From Clostridiales bacterium (GTDB taxonomy: Bacteria > Bacillota > Clostridia > Caldicoprobacterales > DTU083), in contig DUSN01000091.1 in NCBI GenBank assembly GCA_012842605.1, positions 1 through 52,109 on the forward strand: 52,109 nt of DNA, in the 5' to 3' direction. This document shows positions 35,110 through 43,619 of the stretch, in pieces (the first letter of the stretch is position 1; each line of letters starts with the position of its first letter). Below the pieces are notes generated by a model. It ran no database searches and had not been told where the DNA came from. It saw nothing but the letters and a program-made list of their open reading frames with translations. A program made the translations under genes and the position numbers.

Positions 35110-35152
35110 GGGGACAGCTCCGCTTTTTTATCTGCTGGATCTGTCCCTTTTA
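35110..35152 (+). terminator. GGGGACAG dyad acting as terminator
   Basis: GGGGACAG (35110-35117) pairs with CTGTCCC (35141-35147), followed by TTTTAC. It lies 10 bases after the ferritin-like gene. It is also one of the GGGGAC-type repeat elements of the window. Confidence 0.5.
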
Positions 35153-35308
35153 CGTCTTTGAGTCTTTTTTATTAATACTCAAATATGATACTGTCTTACA
35201 AACCAGATATAAGTCCACAATTGCCCGTGAAACCAGCAGAACCATGAATAGTTTAGCTTGATTATTGGGGAATCTATCATCAAGCAAAAGATAACAGGAG
35301 GCATTAAT

Positions 35309-36124
35309 ATGGGAAATAGAATTGTGGAAGGGCTGTCTGCCTTAACTAAAACATCTGAAGAAATTGCCAATGACATTTACATGCTGGATTTCCGTGTAGT
35401 AAATGCATTTTTAATTGGTGAGCCAAATTCCAATTCAGGAGAATGGGTTTTGATAGATACAGGTTTGGAAAACTCGGGAGAATTTATTAAAAATGAAGCT
35501 AGTAAACGATTTGGGGAAGAAAGCCGGCCTAAGGCAATTGTTCTTACTCATGGCCATTTTGACCATGTGGGCTCGGTTAAGGAACTCGCTGAGTATTGGG
35601 ATGTGCCTGTTTATGCGCATTCGTTGGAAATACCCTATATAACAGGCAAGAAGGACTATCCTGTTGGGGACCCGGCAGCAGATGAGGGCTTAGTGGCAAA
35701 AATGTCCCCAGGATTTCCACATACTCGTATAGATATAGGATTCAGAGCAGTACAACTGCCTGAAGACGGGAGCATACCAGGGATGCCTGGCTGGATATGG
35801 GTACATACACCAGGACATACAGAGGGACACATTGCATTGTTCCGTGAACGGGACGGCATGCTGATAGCAGGCGATGCCCTGTCCAATGTAAAGCAGGAAT
35901 CTCTTTGGGCTGTACTTACACAAAAAAAGAAAATAAGCGGCCCTCCTAAATACCTTACATCTGACTGGAGGAGAGCGGAAGAGTCTGTTTGCAGGCTGAA
36001 AGATTTGGACCCCTGCATGATTCTGCCCAGCCATGGAAGGCCCATGAAGGGCGACGAGGCAGAAAAGCACTTGAAATACCTGGCTGAACACTTTAATGAA
36101 ATAGCCAAACCTGCTGAACAGTAA
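35309..36124 (+). CDS. MBL-fold metallo-hydrolase
   Basis: A 271-residue metallo-beta-lactamase-fold hydrolase. The metal motif THGHFDHVG is complete (His81, His83, Asp85, His86), with a further PGHTEGH (about residue 170) and a C-terminal PSHGRP. Substrates of this family range from thioesters to lactones and phosphodiesters; none can be chosen here. The ATG at 35309 follows AGGAGG at seven bases. The longer frame from 35258 has no site. No partner genes are linked. Confidence 0.9.
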   Translation: MGNRIVEGLSALTKTSEEIANDIYMLDFRVVNAFLIGEPNSNSGEWVLIDTGLENSGEFIKNEASKRFGEESRPKAIVLTHGHFDHVGSVKELAEYWDVPVYAHSLEIPYITGKKDYPVGDPAADEGLVAKMSPGFPHTRIDIGFRAVQLPEDGSIPGMPGWIWVHTPGHTEGHIALFRERDGMLIAGDALSNVKQESLWAVLTQKKKISGPPKYLTSDWRRAEESVCRLKDLDPCMILPSHGRPMKGDEAEKHLKYLAEHFNEIAKPAEQ

Positions 36125-36140
36125 AGTGCTGGCATGGATA

Positions 36141-37025
36141 TCAGTATGTGTCATCTGATGGAAAAGATGTAGTGTAATCCAAAGGCAGCTTTCCTGCTGC
36201 TTTTAAAATTTCTTCCAGATGCCTTTTATCCACGTTTCCTGAATGAGTGGTACTGTTCAGAAAGTGTATGCAAAAATGTCCGGGGAAATTATTGTCCTTA
36301 ATTTTTCCGGCACCATGGGGCTTGCCATTCATTGAAGCAGCAATGCGCCGGCCGTTTACTTCCACAATAATCCCGCTTCTTTCCCAGGTCCATGAGCCAT
36401 GAAAGATTTCTTTCATTATAGCTGTATCTTCGGAAGTTAATGGCTGTGCATCTGCATGACTGCTTCCGGCGCGTCTTTGCACCATAAAGGACGCACCTGA
36501 ATATATATCTATAATTCTGGCGAATGAGAACAAAGGAAAAATCTTGTCTGCTTCTTCCCATGGAATCAGTTCTCCATATGTATCATAAATATTACGGTCC
36601 AATATATTAATTAGTTCTTGCAATTGGGCTTCAAACGCCTCTGAAGGCTCAATCAGTATTGATCTTCCGTCATAGTACTTGTTGAGCAGCCGGCTGTATT
36701 GAATTGTTTCAGTGCTTTTGTCCACGTAAATAAATTCTATTTTATACAGCCCTGACGGAGGTATTTGTTGTCTCCGTATGTCTCTTGTGTGTCTATAGGC
36801 ATTTTTCATGGTAAGGCTGTCTATGTCCTCACTTGACAGGGTATGTGAATAATATGGATAGCCGGCGGTGGACAGCCTTACTTCCTTAAGTTGTTTGGTG
36901 CGCAGGGAATCCTGCTGTATTATATATGTCCTGTATGCTAAGCCTGTAATTAATACCAAGGCAGCCAGAAAAATCAATATATATCGATTCAACCGGTTGC
37001 CTTTCATAAAAACAATCAGTTTCAT
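36141..37025 (-). CDS. membrane-anchored protein of unknown function
   Basis: I do not recognise this 294-residue protein with confidence. It has one N-terminal helix (about residues 14-31) and an outer part with no lipobox. The C-terminal third carries VEVNGRRIAAS, then HFCIHFLNSTTHS followed by KRHLEEI; the Cys and the His residues are placed like a possible active site in cell-wall enzymes, but this is a guess. The ATG at 37025 follows a weak AGCAGGT. It converges with the MBL gene and has a 412-base gap upstream. Confidence 0.6.
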   Translation of the reverse strand: MKLIVFMKGNRLNRYILIFLAALVLITGLAYRTYIIQQDSLRTKQLKEVRLSTAGYPYYSHTLSSEDIDSLTMKNAYRHTRDIRRQQIPPSGLYKIEFIYVDKSTETIQYSRLLNKYYDGRSILIEPSEAFEAQLQELINILDRNIYDTYGELIPWEEADKIFPLFSFARIIDIYSGASFMVQRRAGSSHADAQPLTSEDTAIMKEIFHGSWTWERSGIIVEVNGRRIAASMNGKPHGAGKIKDNNFPGHFCIHFLNSTTHSGNVDKRHLEEILKAAGKLPLDYTTSFPSDDTY

Positions 37026-37369
37026 AATATACCTGCTTAAATCTATCCGTAATAGAAATTTATTTGAGTTAATAGGTTAACTTTATATACTTGGCTACAA
37101 TATAGAGAATATTCAAATCGGTCTTGATTTATGAATCAGGTAAAGTAATGTAATCCTGCTGATCAACATGCTGAAGGCTTCCTGCAAAGGATTTATGCGT
37201 TTGACAAGCTTAGCGCTACTCTAAAAATTATTCTGCTGCATCGCTGAGAACAGGATCTTCATTGAGCCGGCAAGCAGTTTTATATGATTATAGGCAGTAA
37301 TGAAAGAATTGCGTTATGTCGGGATTAGGTTAAAAACTTAATGAGTGAAAAAAATAATTATTTTACCTA
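37026..37369. other. intergenic region ahead of the second sugar locus
   Basis: AT-rich stretch between divergent genes. I see no ORF, RNA or repeat in it; the promoter and operator of the LacI gene follow at 37370-37422. Confidence 0.6.
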
Positions 37370-37398
37370 TTGCATTTTAAAAAATACCAATTTATAAT
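37370..37398 (+). promoter_or_regulatory. sigma-A promoter of the second LacI gene
   Basis: TTGCAT (37370-37375), 17 bases, TATAAT (37393-37398). The start of transcription would fall at about 37405, at the edge of the palindromic operator. Confidence 0.7.
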
Positions 37399-37404
37399 AT
37401 ATGT

Positions 37405-37422
37405 AAGAAAAACGTTTTTCTT
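37405..37422. promoter_or_regulatory. LacI-type operator, copy 1 (autoregulation)
   Basis: AAGAAAAACGTTTTTCTT is an 18-base perfect palindrome with central CG, just after the -10 box and 15 bases before the LacI start codon. A repressor bound here would block transcription of its own gene. The 14-base core GAAAAACGTTTTTC recurs at 38514. Confidence 0.75.
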
Positions 37423-37437
37423 GGGAAGCAGGTAGAA

Positions 37438-38493
37438 ATGGCAACAATTAACGATGTAGCAAAGCGAGCAGGAGTGGCAATATCCACCGTAAGTCACATT
37501 TTAAATGGCACCAAGCATGTTTCAGATGAAGTTAAAGCCAAAGTATTAGAGGCTATCAAAGAACTTAATTATGAAGTGGATCCTGTTGCCAGGAACATGA
37601 AAGCTGCCAAAAGCAAAACAATTGGCATAATTGTAACCAATACCAGCCGCATATTCTTTCCACCGGTTCTTAGAAGTGCAAGGAAAGAGGCGGCGCAACA
37701 CGGGTACAGCCTCATGATGGTGGACTCAGATGATGATTTTGAACAGGAGAAATCATATATAAACCTCATGCGTCAAAACAGGTTTGATGGAATTATTTTG
37801 GACTCAGTTGCTGATTTGAACGATGTCAAGTACTTAAAGGAAATTGCTAATCTCTCTTATCGCAACAAGAGGGTATTCGTAGTCAGCATTGAGCGAAACC
37901 TTGAACCCTTTGGGATAGATTCACTGGTTCCTGATAATTATTGTGGGGCAAAAATGGCAACTGAGCACCTGATTAAGTGTGGATGCAAGAATGTTTTGCA
38001 CATTACTGGTCCAATCAATTCATATATGGCAAAGGAAAGAATCAAGGGATATTCTGATGCCATGAAAGAATCAGGCTTTCAGATCAAGCAAGGTGACATT
38101 GCCTTGGGTGATTTTTCTCCGCAAAGCGGTTATGAAATCACTAAAAGGTATATAGAATCCAGAGCCTTGTTGAAATATGAAGGAATATTCACTGCAAATG
38201 ACCAGATGGCTGTAGGAGCAATTAAAGCACTTCGTGAAGCCGGGATAAAAATACCGGATGATATCAAGGTTGTAGGCTTTGACGATACTTTTGTCGCATC
38301 TATTATAGATCCACCGCTGACCACTGTGCATGTATCCGGCAGCCAGATAGGCAGGGAAGCTATGAAGGTCCTTATGGAACGAATTAAAAATCCGGATGCA
38401 GCCCCTCAATGCAGGAAAATAGAAACCACACTTATTATCCGCAGATCCACCGACCGCAGGGCAGGAGGCGAATGGGATCTGGGCAATTGGTAA
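37438..38493 (+). CDS. LacI-family transcriptional repressor
   Basis: A 351-residue regulator with the N-terminal helix-turn-helix INDVAKRAGVAISTVSHIL (residues 4-22), hinge, and a sugar-binding domain. The ATG follows GGGAAGCAGG. Its own promoter holds a perfect palindrome, and the operon starting at 38620 has nearly the same one, so it very likely represses both and is released by the imported sugar or a phosphate ester of it. The C-terminus is about 15 residues longer than is usual. Confidence 0.93.
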   Translation: MATINDVAKRAGVAISTVSHILNGTKHVSDEVKAKVLEAIKELNYEVDPVARNMKAAKSKTIGIIVTNTSRIFFPPVLRSARKEAAQHGYSLMMVDSDDDFEQEKSYINLMRQNRFDGIILDSVADLNDVKYLKEIANLSYRNKRVFVVSIERNLEPFGIDSLVPDNYCGAKMATEHLIKCGCKNVLHITGPINSYMAKERIKGYSDAMKESGFQIKQGDIALGDFSPQSGYEITKRYIESRALLKYEGIFTANDQMAVGAIKALREAGIKIPDDIKVVGFDDTFVASIIDPPLTTVHVSGSQIGREAMKVLMERIKNPDAAPQCRKIETTLIIRRSTDRRAGGEWDLGNW

Positions 38494-38511
38494 TAAAAAA
38501 ATTTTATATGC

Positions 38512-38529
38512 AGGAAAAACGTTTTTCTA
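38512..38529. promoter_or_regulatory. LacI-type operator, copy 2 (sugar operon)
   Basis: AGGAAAAACGTTTTTCTA contains the 14-base perfect palindrome GAAAAACGTTTTTC (38514-38527), the same core as at 37407-37420. A TATAAT at 38544-38549 would place its -35 over the operator, so binding would exclude polymerase. The start codon of the mutarotase gene is 90 bases further on. Confidence 0.72.
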
Positions 38530-38619
38530 ATATCTATACTTTTTATAATAACTTCTTGCGTTACTAATTATTATACATTTAAATTAATTTCGCTGTTTAT
38601 AAGAAAGTGAGTTCTGTAT

Positions 38620-39045
38620 ATGTTGAAAAATATATCCATAAACTTGACTCCTGAATTGTACAAAATTTTATATGACATGGGTCATGGGGATGAATTGGTC
38701 ATATGCGATGCCAACTTTCCTGCCAGTACTAATGCAAGAAGGTTATACAGGGTTCCTGAGGTCGATTCAGCCTCCATGCTTGATTTTATACTTGATTATT
38801 TTCCTATTGATACCTTTGTCAGTGATCCCGTTGTTTATATGGAGGTAGCTGAAGGCGATGACTATAATCCTGAAACCTGGGGTGAATATGATAAAATCAT
38901 AGCTGCTCATGAAGGTCGGTACATAACCCCTTTGAAATTGGGCAGAAGCGATTTTTACGCAAGAACAAAATTAGCTTATGCAGTCATACTTACCGGCGAA
39001 AGACGCAGATATGGAAATATTATAATTAAAAAAGGCATATTGTGA
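38620..39045 (+). CDS. RbsD/FucU family sugar mutarotase
   Basis: A 141-residue protein of the RbsD/FucU family, which interconverts sugar anomers. FucU-like features are MGHGDELVICDANFP (about residues 20-34) with the family His, the DPVVYMEV stretch, and RSDFYARTKLAYAVILTGE near the C-terminus, nearer to FucU (fucose-type) than to RbsD. It is the first gene of the operon behind the LacI operator. It would speed anomer conversion for the downstream isomerase or kinase. Confidence 0.9.
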   Translation: MLKNISINLTPELYKILYDMGHGDELVICDANFPASTNARRLYRVPEVDSASMLDFILDYFPIDTFVSDPVVYMEVAEGDDYNPETWGEYDKIIAAHEGRYITPLKLGRSDFYARTKLAYAVILTGERRRYGNIIIKKGIL

Positions 39046-39086
39046 ATCTTCTATAAAAGATTCATGGGTATACAGGGGGGAGAATT

Positions 39087-40586
39087 ATGAAGGATAAATT
39101 GCTGGGCATAGATGCAGGCAATACTTTAATTAAAGCTGCCTTGTATGATCTTAATGGTAATGAGCTTGCTTCAGCCGGTCTGTCAACCAAATCCATAACT
39201 CCTGCAACAGGATATAATGAGCGGGACATGGATGAGTTTTACCAGGCAGTGTGTTACACCGTTAAAGAAGTAATTCAGGCGGCAGGCATTAATTCTGAGG
39301 AAATAGCTTGCATATCACTTACCGGGCACGGCAAGGGCCTGTATCTATGGGGAAAGGATAATGCTCCTGCCTATAATGGAATTCTCTCAACCGACACTCG
39401 GGCAGACAGCTATATAAAGGAATGGTATTCTGCCGGTTTAAATAGAATTGTTTATCCCAGCACCATGCAGAGTATTCTTGTCAGCCAGCCATGTGTCCTG
39501 CTGCGCTGGATGAAGGATAACAAACCGGATGTTTATCGAAACATCAAATGGGTATTTGAAGCAAAGGATTATATAAGGTTCAGGCTGACGGGGGAAGCCT
39601 ATGCTGAAATTACGGACTATTCGGGCACCAGCCTCATGAACCTGCCATCCAGGAAGTTTGATCCTTTCTTATTTGAACAATTTGGAATACCGGAAATGCT
39701 TGATTGCATGCCGCCGGTCCGTGACTCCTTCGACATCTGCGGCTATATTACCAAAGAGGCAGCTCAGTTGACAGGCCTATGCGAGGGAACGCCAGTTGCG
39801 GGGGGAATGTTTGACATTGATTCCAGTGCCCTGGCCATGAATATTGCAGATGAAAGCAGCATATGCGTAATAGCCGGGACGTGGAGCATAAACGAGTACA
39901 TATCAAAAACACCGGTTACCGATGGTTCGGTGGCCATGAATTCAATTTATTGCCTGCCTGATTATTATCTTATTGAAGAATCAAGTCCTACATCCGCCGG
40001 CAATTTGGAATGGTTTGTGAAGAACATTCTGGATACTGATTACAGCATTAAGGGCAAATCCATATATAAGTATGTTGACAGTCTGGTCAACTCCATTTCT
40101 TCAGATGATTGCGACTTATTTTTCCTGCCTCACATATATGGCAACAGCATAAATCCTTCAGCAAGAGGTGCTTTCATTGGTTTAAGCTCAAAGCATACCA
40201 AAGCGCACATGCTTAGAGCAATTTTCGAAGGCATTGTTTTCAATCATTACTTCCATATAGAAAGACTTCTGTCCAGCAGAGATAAGCCAAAATCCATGCG
40301 ACTGGCAGGAGGGGCGGCTAATTCAGCAGTTTGGGTTCAAATGTTTGCTGATGTAATCGGCCTGCCTACAGAAGTCGTGCGCATTAATGAACTGGGCACC
40401 CTGGGTTGTGCAGTAAATGCGGCTGTTGCCTGCGGGTTGTATGAAAACATAAATGCAGCAATTGAAAACATGACACATGCGCCTTTATTGATTGAACCAA
40501 ACATGGAAACTCACAATGCATACAAGGCAAAATATCTAAAATACAAACAAATTGTACAATTGCTGGATCCTTTATGGGATTTGTAA
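39087..40586 (+). CDS. FGGY-family carbohydrate kinase, L-xylulokinase (LyxK)-like
   Basis: A 499-residue sugar kinase. The N-terminal phosphate motif is GIDAGNTLIKAALYD; the domain II motif is RLAGGAANSAVW (about residues 408-419). Compared from memory with E. coli LyxK it shares the order of YNERDM, TGHGKGLYLW, ILSTDTRA, LLRWMK, and ESSPTSAGNLEWF, more than with XylB or FucK. It would phosphorylate a ketopentose such as L-xylulose at C5. The ATG follows GGGGGGAG. The UlaE-like epimerase two genes downstream acts on exactly that product, which supports this reading. Confidence 0.82.
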   Translation: MKDKLLGIDAGNTLIKAALYDLNGNELASAGLSTKSITPATGYNERDMDEFYQAVCYTVKEVIQAAGINSEEIACISLTGHGKGLYLWGKDNAPAYNGILSTDTRADSYIKEWYSAGLNRIVYPSTMQSILVSQPCVLLRWMKDNKPDVYRNIKWVFEAKDYIRFRLTGEAYAEITDYSGTSLMNLPSRKFDPFLFEQFGIPEMLDCMPPVRDSFDICGYITKEAAQLTGLCEGTPVAGGMFDIDSSALAMNIADESSICVIAGTWSINEYISKTPVTDGSVAMNSIYCLPDYYLIEESSPTSAGNLEWFVKNILDTDYSIKGKSIYKYVDSLVNSISSDDCDLFFLPHIYGNSINPSARGAFIGLSSKHTKAHMLRAIFEGIVFNHYFHIERLLSSRDKPKSMRLAGGAANSAVWVQMFADVIGLPTEVVRINELGTLGCAVNAAVACGLYENINAAIENMTHAPLLIEPNMETHNAYKAKYLKYKQIVQLLDPLWDL

Positions 40587-40745
40587 TTTTGATAGCCAGT
40601 TTAACATACAGCATATAATTGGACCCCTTATGAGTTTAGTATTATGAACACTTGCTAAACCTATAGAAACAAGAAGTAACCCGTCTCTAAAACGGCTGGA
40701 GTATGTAACTATAAAATGCATGATTTAAACGAGAGAGGTTATAAA

Positions 40746-42653
40746 ATGAGGCGCTGGCAGGGAAGGAAGAATGATGACGGGGCTGTGCATTGTATAGGTA
40801 ATGGGTTGATGTGCGTTTACGAACAGGGGCCGGATGTAATACAGCTCTTTGGTCCTGCCTATAGTTCGCCTTCGGTTCTGAATATCCTTCTTGAAGACGA
40901 ATCTTTGACAGCAGAAACCCACCGCATGCCCGGTACAGCTATTTATAAACATGTTATGGCCGCTGATGATGGAGCGACAAATGAAATTACTGATTTTGTG
41001 GATGCATTATTGCCTTGCTTTGTCAGAAGTATGGACACGTCTGTTCCTATGAAACTATGTATTAATCTGATTGAGGATTTTTATATTACAGACAACAGCG
41101 AACATTATACCGAAATTGGCTTTACTGCCGGACTTCTGATCGGCTTTCCCGCCGGCAGGTATATATATAACGATTATCCTATGCCACGAAAAATATTCTT
41201 ACAGCTGTTATTTAAAGGCGATATATCTGTAAAAATCAGAGACAAAAGTATAGCCGTCACAGTTGGGCAAGGTAAACATGAGCTTTATGTGATAGGCGGA
41301 GAAGACTACCGTGAATGCCGCCTGTTTTCAGAAGAGGTATGTAAAACCGGATACCGTGATTTGTTTGATCGGACAAATTTGAATTGGAAGGTTTTTTCCG
41401 GGCGGAAACATAATATTGCATCTTCTTTGCGTGAGGATGCGCCCTTGCGGTCAGAGTTTTTGAATGCACTTGATTCTGTTTCTGTCCTGATTAAAGCCCA
41501 GCAGGGTCAGGAAGGCGGGGTCCTGGCCGGGCACAATTATCATCTTGCGTATGTGCGTGATCAATACGGCGTTTTCAGGTGTTTGCTCAAGCTCGGGTAT
41601 TACGAGGAGGCAAAGCGTATCCTGCTGTTTTATTGGAACATATGGAAAAAATTTGGCAGGATATGCAATGCACAGGGCATTGGCGTACCCGGATTGTTTC
41701 ATGAGCATGAAAATGATGAAGTAGAGATAACCGGATATTTGATACTCCAATCTTTTGACTATCTTGAGGCAACAGGCGACAGGGATATACTGATTGAGAC
41801 TCTTCCAATGTTAGAATGGGCATTTGATGCACAGAAAAAACATTTAGTTTCCGGAATGCTGCCATTCAACGGAGACGAGACTTATGTTGCCGGCAGCATT
41901 CTGCCGAGGTCTGCTTTAAATGACGGCTCTGCTGAGGCAACAATGCTGTTCATTGAAGGAGGCAGGCGGCTTTTAAACTGGCTGGAAATCAACTGGCTTT
42001 CCGTCGGAGAGAAGATCGAATTAAGAAGAAAGGTGTTGGAAGAGGCAGAGAATAAATACAAACATAACTTCCTTAGGGAAGGTTCACTGATTGCCAACAA
42101 TCCTGAACGAAAGAAATTTGCTGCAATACCGCTGTTCAGGCACGGGGTATGCGAAGGCTGTTTTCAATCGTCTAATGCCAATAGAATATATAGCTTTGGC
42201 TGGACGGAGAAAAACAAGCATGGCAGATATTTATGTCCAAATTGCATAAGTAACAGCAATATCGGCCCGGCGGAGGATATAGCTTATCATATTCATTCAG
42301 CAGCTCTTATGCCTTTGTATATCAAGTCTTCGCTTTTTACAAATCAAGAAATTGCAGAAATGCTCAGACCTGTTATAAAGCTTTATAAGGATACAGGAAA
42401 ACTGCCTTCAAGGCCTGACGGAAGTATAACTGTCGGATATGATTACGGTTTGCTGCTATATAGCTTAACTGAAATAAAGCACCCGCTGGCTGAAGAGATT
42501 TACCGCAGGATGTTCTCAGTAATCGATGCAGCCGGAGCATGGGTGGAGTATTATGAAAATGACAAGCCTAAAGGCACACGATGCAGACCATGGGAAAGCG
42601 GAATTAATCTGGAAGCTGCAATAAACTATCTGCAGAAAACATACTCAAAGTAA
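40746..42653 (+). CDS. six-hairpin glycosidase-like protein with embedded CxxC..CxxC knuckle
   Basis: A 635-residue cytoplasmic protein. An N-terminal beta domain of about 220 residues is followed by an (alpha/alpha)6 barrel of glucoamylase/amylo-1,6-glucosidase type (HNYHLAYVRDQYGVFR, about residues 269-284; FHEHENDEVE, about 319-328). Acidic residues of the barrel are plausible catalysts but I cannot name the pair. Unusually, residues 469-500 hold CEGC and CPNC, a likely zinc knuckle inside the barrel. The ATG at 40746 follows GAGAGGTT; an ATG at 40716 has no site. It probably cleaves the imported oligosaccharide. I cannot assign a GH family. Confidence 0.65.
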   Translation: MRRWQGRKNDDGAVHCIGNGLMCVYEQGPDVIQLFGPAYSSPSVLNILLEDESLTAETHRMPGTAIYKHVMAADDGATNEITDFVDALLPCFVRSMDTSVPMKLCINLIEDFYITDNSEHYTEIGFTAGLLIGFPAGRYIYNDYPMPRKIFLQLLFKGDISVKIRDKSIAVTVGQGKHELYVIGGEDYRECRLFSEEVCKTGYRDLFDRTNLNWKVFSGRKHNIASSLREDAPLRSEFLNALDSVSVLIKAQQGQEGGVLAGHNYHLAYVRDQYGVFRCLLKLGYYEEAKRILLFYWNIWKKFGRICNAQGIGVPGLFHEHENDEVEITGYLILQSFDYLEATGDRDILIETLPMLEWAFDAQKKHLVSGMLPFNGDETYVAGSILPRSALNDGSAEATMLFIEGGRRLLNWLEINWLSVGEKIELRRKVLEEAENKYKHNFLREGSLIANNPERKKFAAIPLFRHGVCEGCFQSSNANRIYSFGWTEKNKHGRYLCPNCISNSNIGPAEDIAYHIHSAALMPLYIKSSLFTNQEIAEMLRPVIKLYKDTGKLPSRPDGSITVGYDYGLLLYSLTEIKHPLAEEIYRRMFSVIDAAGAWVEYYENDKPKGTRCRPWESGINLEAAINYLQKTYSK

Positions 42654-42711
42654 GATCACGCGTGCAGGTGTAACTGCAATTCTCATCAGATCTAAGGAAA
42701 GTGATGAATGC

Positions 42712-43581
42712 ATGGATAATTTAATTGGCATTTATGAGAAAGCTCTGCCCGAGTCGTATGATATCAATGAAAAACTGGAATGCACAGCCCGCCTGGGATT
42801 TGATTTCATGGAATTATCCATTGATGAATCCGATGATCGTTTAGAAAGGCTATACTACAATTCCGGGCAGACTGAAGAAATCAGGAATGCGATCTGGGCT
42901 TCCGGAATTCAAATACCTACCATGTGCCTGTCCGCCCATAGAAAATACCCGTTTGGAAGCCGGGATCCGGCTGTTCGCAGCAAGGCCCTGGAAATAATGG
43001 ATCGTGCAATTTCTCTGGCTTGCGATATCGGAATCAGGGTTATTCAGCTTGCCGGCTATGACATATATTATGAAGCAAGCGGTCCGGACACAAGAGCTTA
43101 TTTTATGGAAGGATTGCGGGAAGCGTTAAAAATAGCAGCAAGAAAACAAATCATTCTTGCAGTTGAAATAATGGATACATCATTTATAAATTCCATTACC
43201 CGTTTTATGGAAGTTTATAATAAAATTCCGTCTCCCTGGCTGGCAGTATATCCTGATTTAGGCAACCTGACAGCATGGGGCAATGATGTTGAGCATGAAC
43301 TGGCCTTAGGCATTGATCGAATAGTTGGCATACATGTCAAGGAAACCCTTCCCGTTTCCCCGGGGTTTCCCGGTCAATTCCGCGATGTACCGTTCGGCAG
43401 GGGAACCGTTGACTTTGATTTATGTTTTAAAACCCTTAAATGTCTTGACTATCATGGTCCCTTCCTGATCGAAATGTGGAACGTTAAGGGAAGCAGTCCC
43501 CGGGATACGGAAATGACTATACTCGAGGCAAAGGATTTTATAGTAAGCAAGATAAAAAAAGCTTATCACAGCTGTAACTAA
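42712..43581 (+). CDS. L-ribulose/L-xylulose-5-phosphate 3-epimerase, UlaE/SgbU-like
   Basis: A 289-residue TIM-barrel epimerase that interconverts L-xylulose 5-phosphate and L-ribulose 5-phosphate. Strong family agreement with E. coli UlaE: GIYEKALPES, LGFDFMELSIDESDDRL, MCLSAHRKYPFGS, GIRVIQLAGYDIYYEA, EIMDT, YPDLGNLTAW, and GPFLIEMWN. The metal-binding Glu, Asp, His and Glu positions are therefore present. The ATG follows AAGGAAAGTG. It links the kinase upstream to the pentose phosphate pathway through a 4-epimerase (AraD/UlaF), which is not in this window. Confidence 0.9.
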   Translation: MDNLIGIYEKALPESYDINEKLECTARLGFDFMELSIDESDDRLERLYYNSGQTEEIRNAIWASGIQIPTMCLSAHRKYPFGSRDPAVRSKALEIMDRAISLACDIGIRVIQLAGYDIYYEASGPDTRAYFMEGLREALKIAARKQIILAVEIMDTSFINSITRFMEVYNKIPSPWLAVYPDLGNLTAWGNDVEHELALGIDRIVGIHVKETLPVSPGFPGQFRDVPFGRGTVDFDLCFKTLKCLDYHGPFLIEMWNVKGSSPRDTEMTILEAKDFIVSKIKKAYHSCN

Positions 43582-43619
43582 TGCTGTATTTGGATTTTGT
43601 TAAAGAAAGGGGTAACGCT

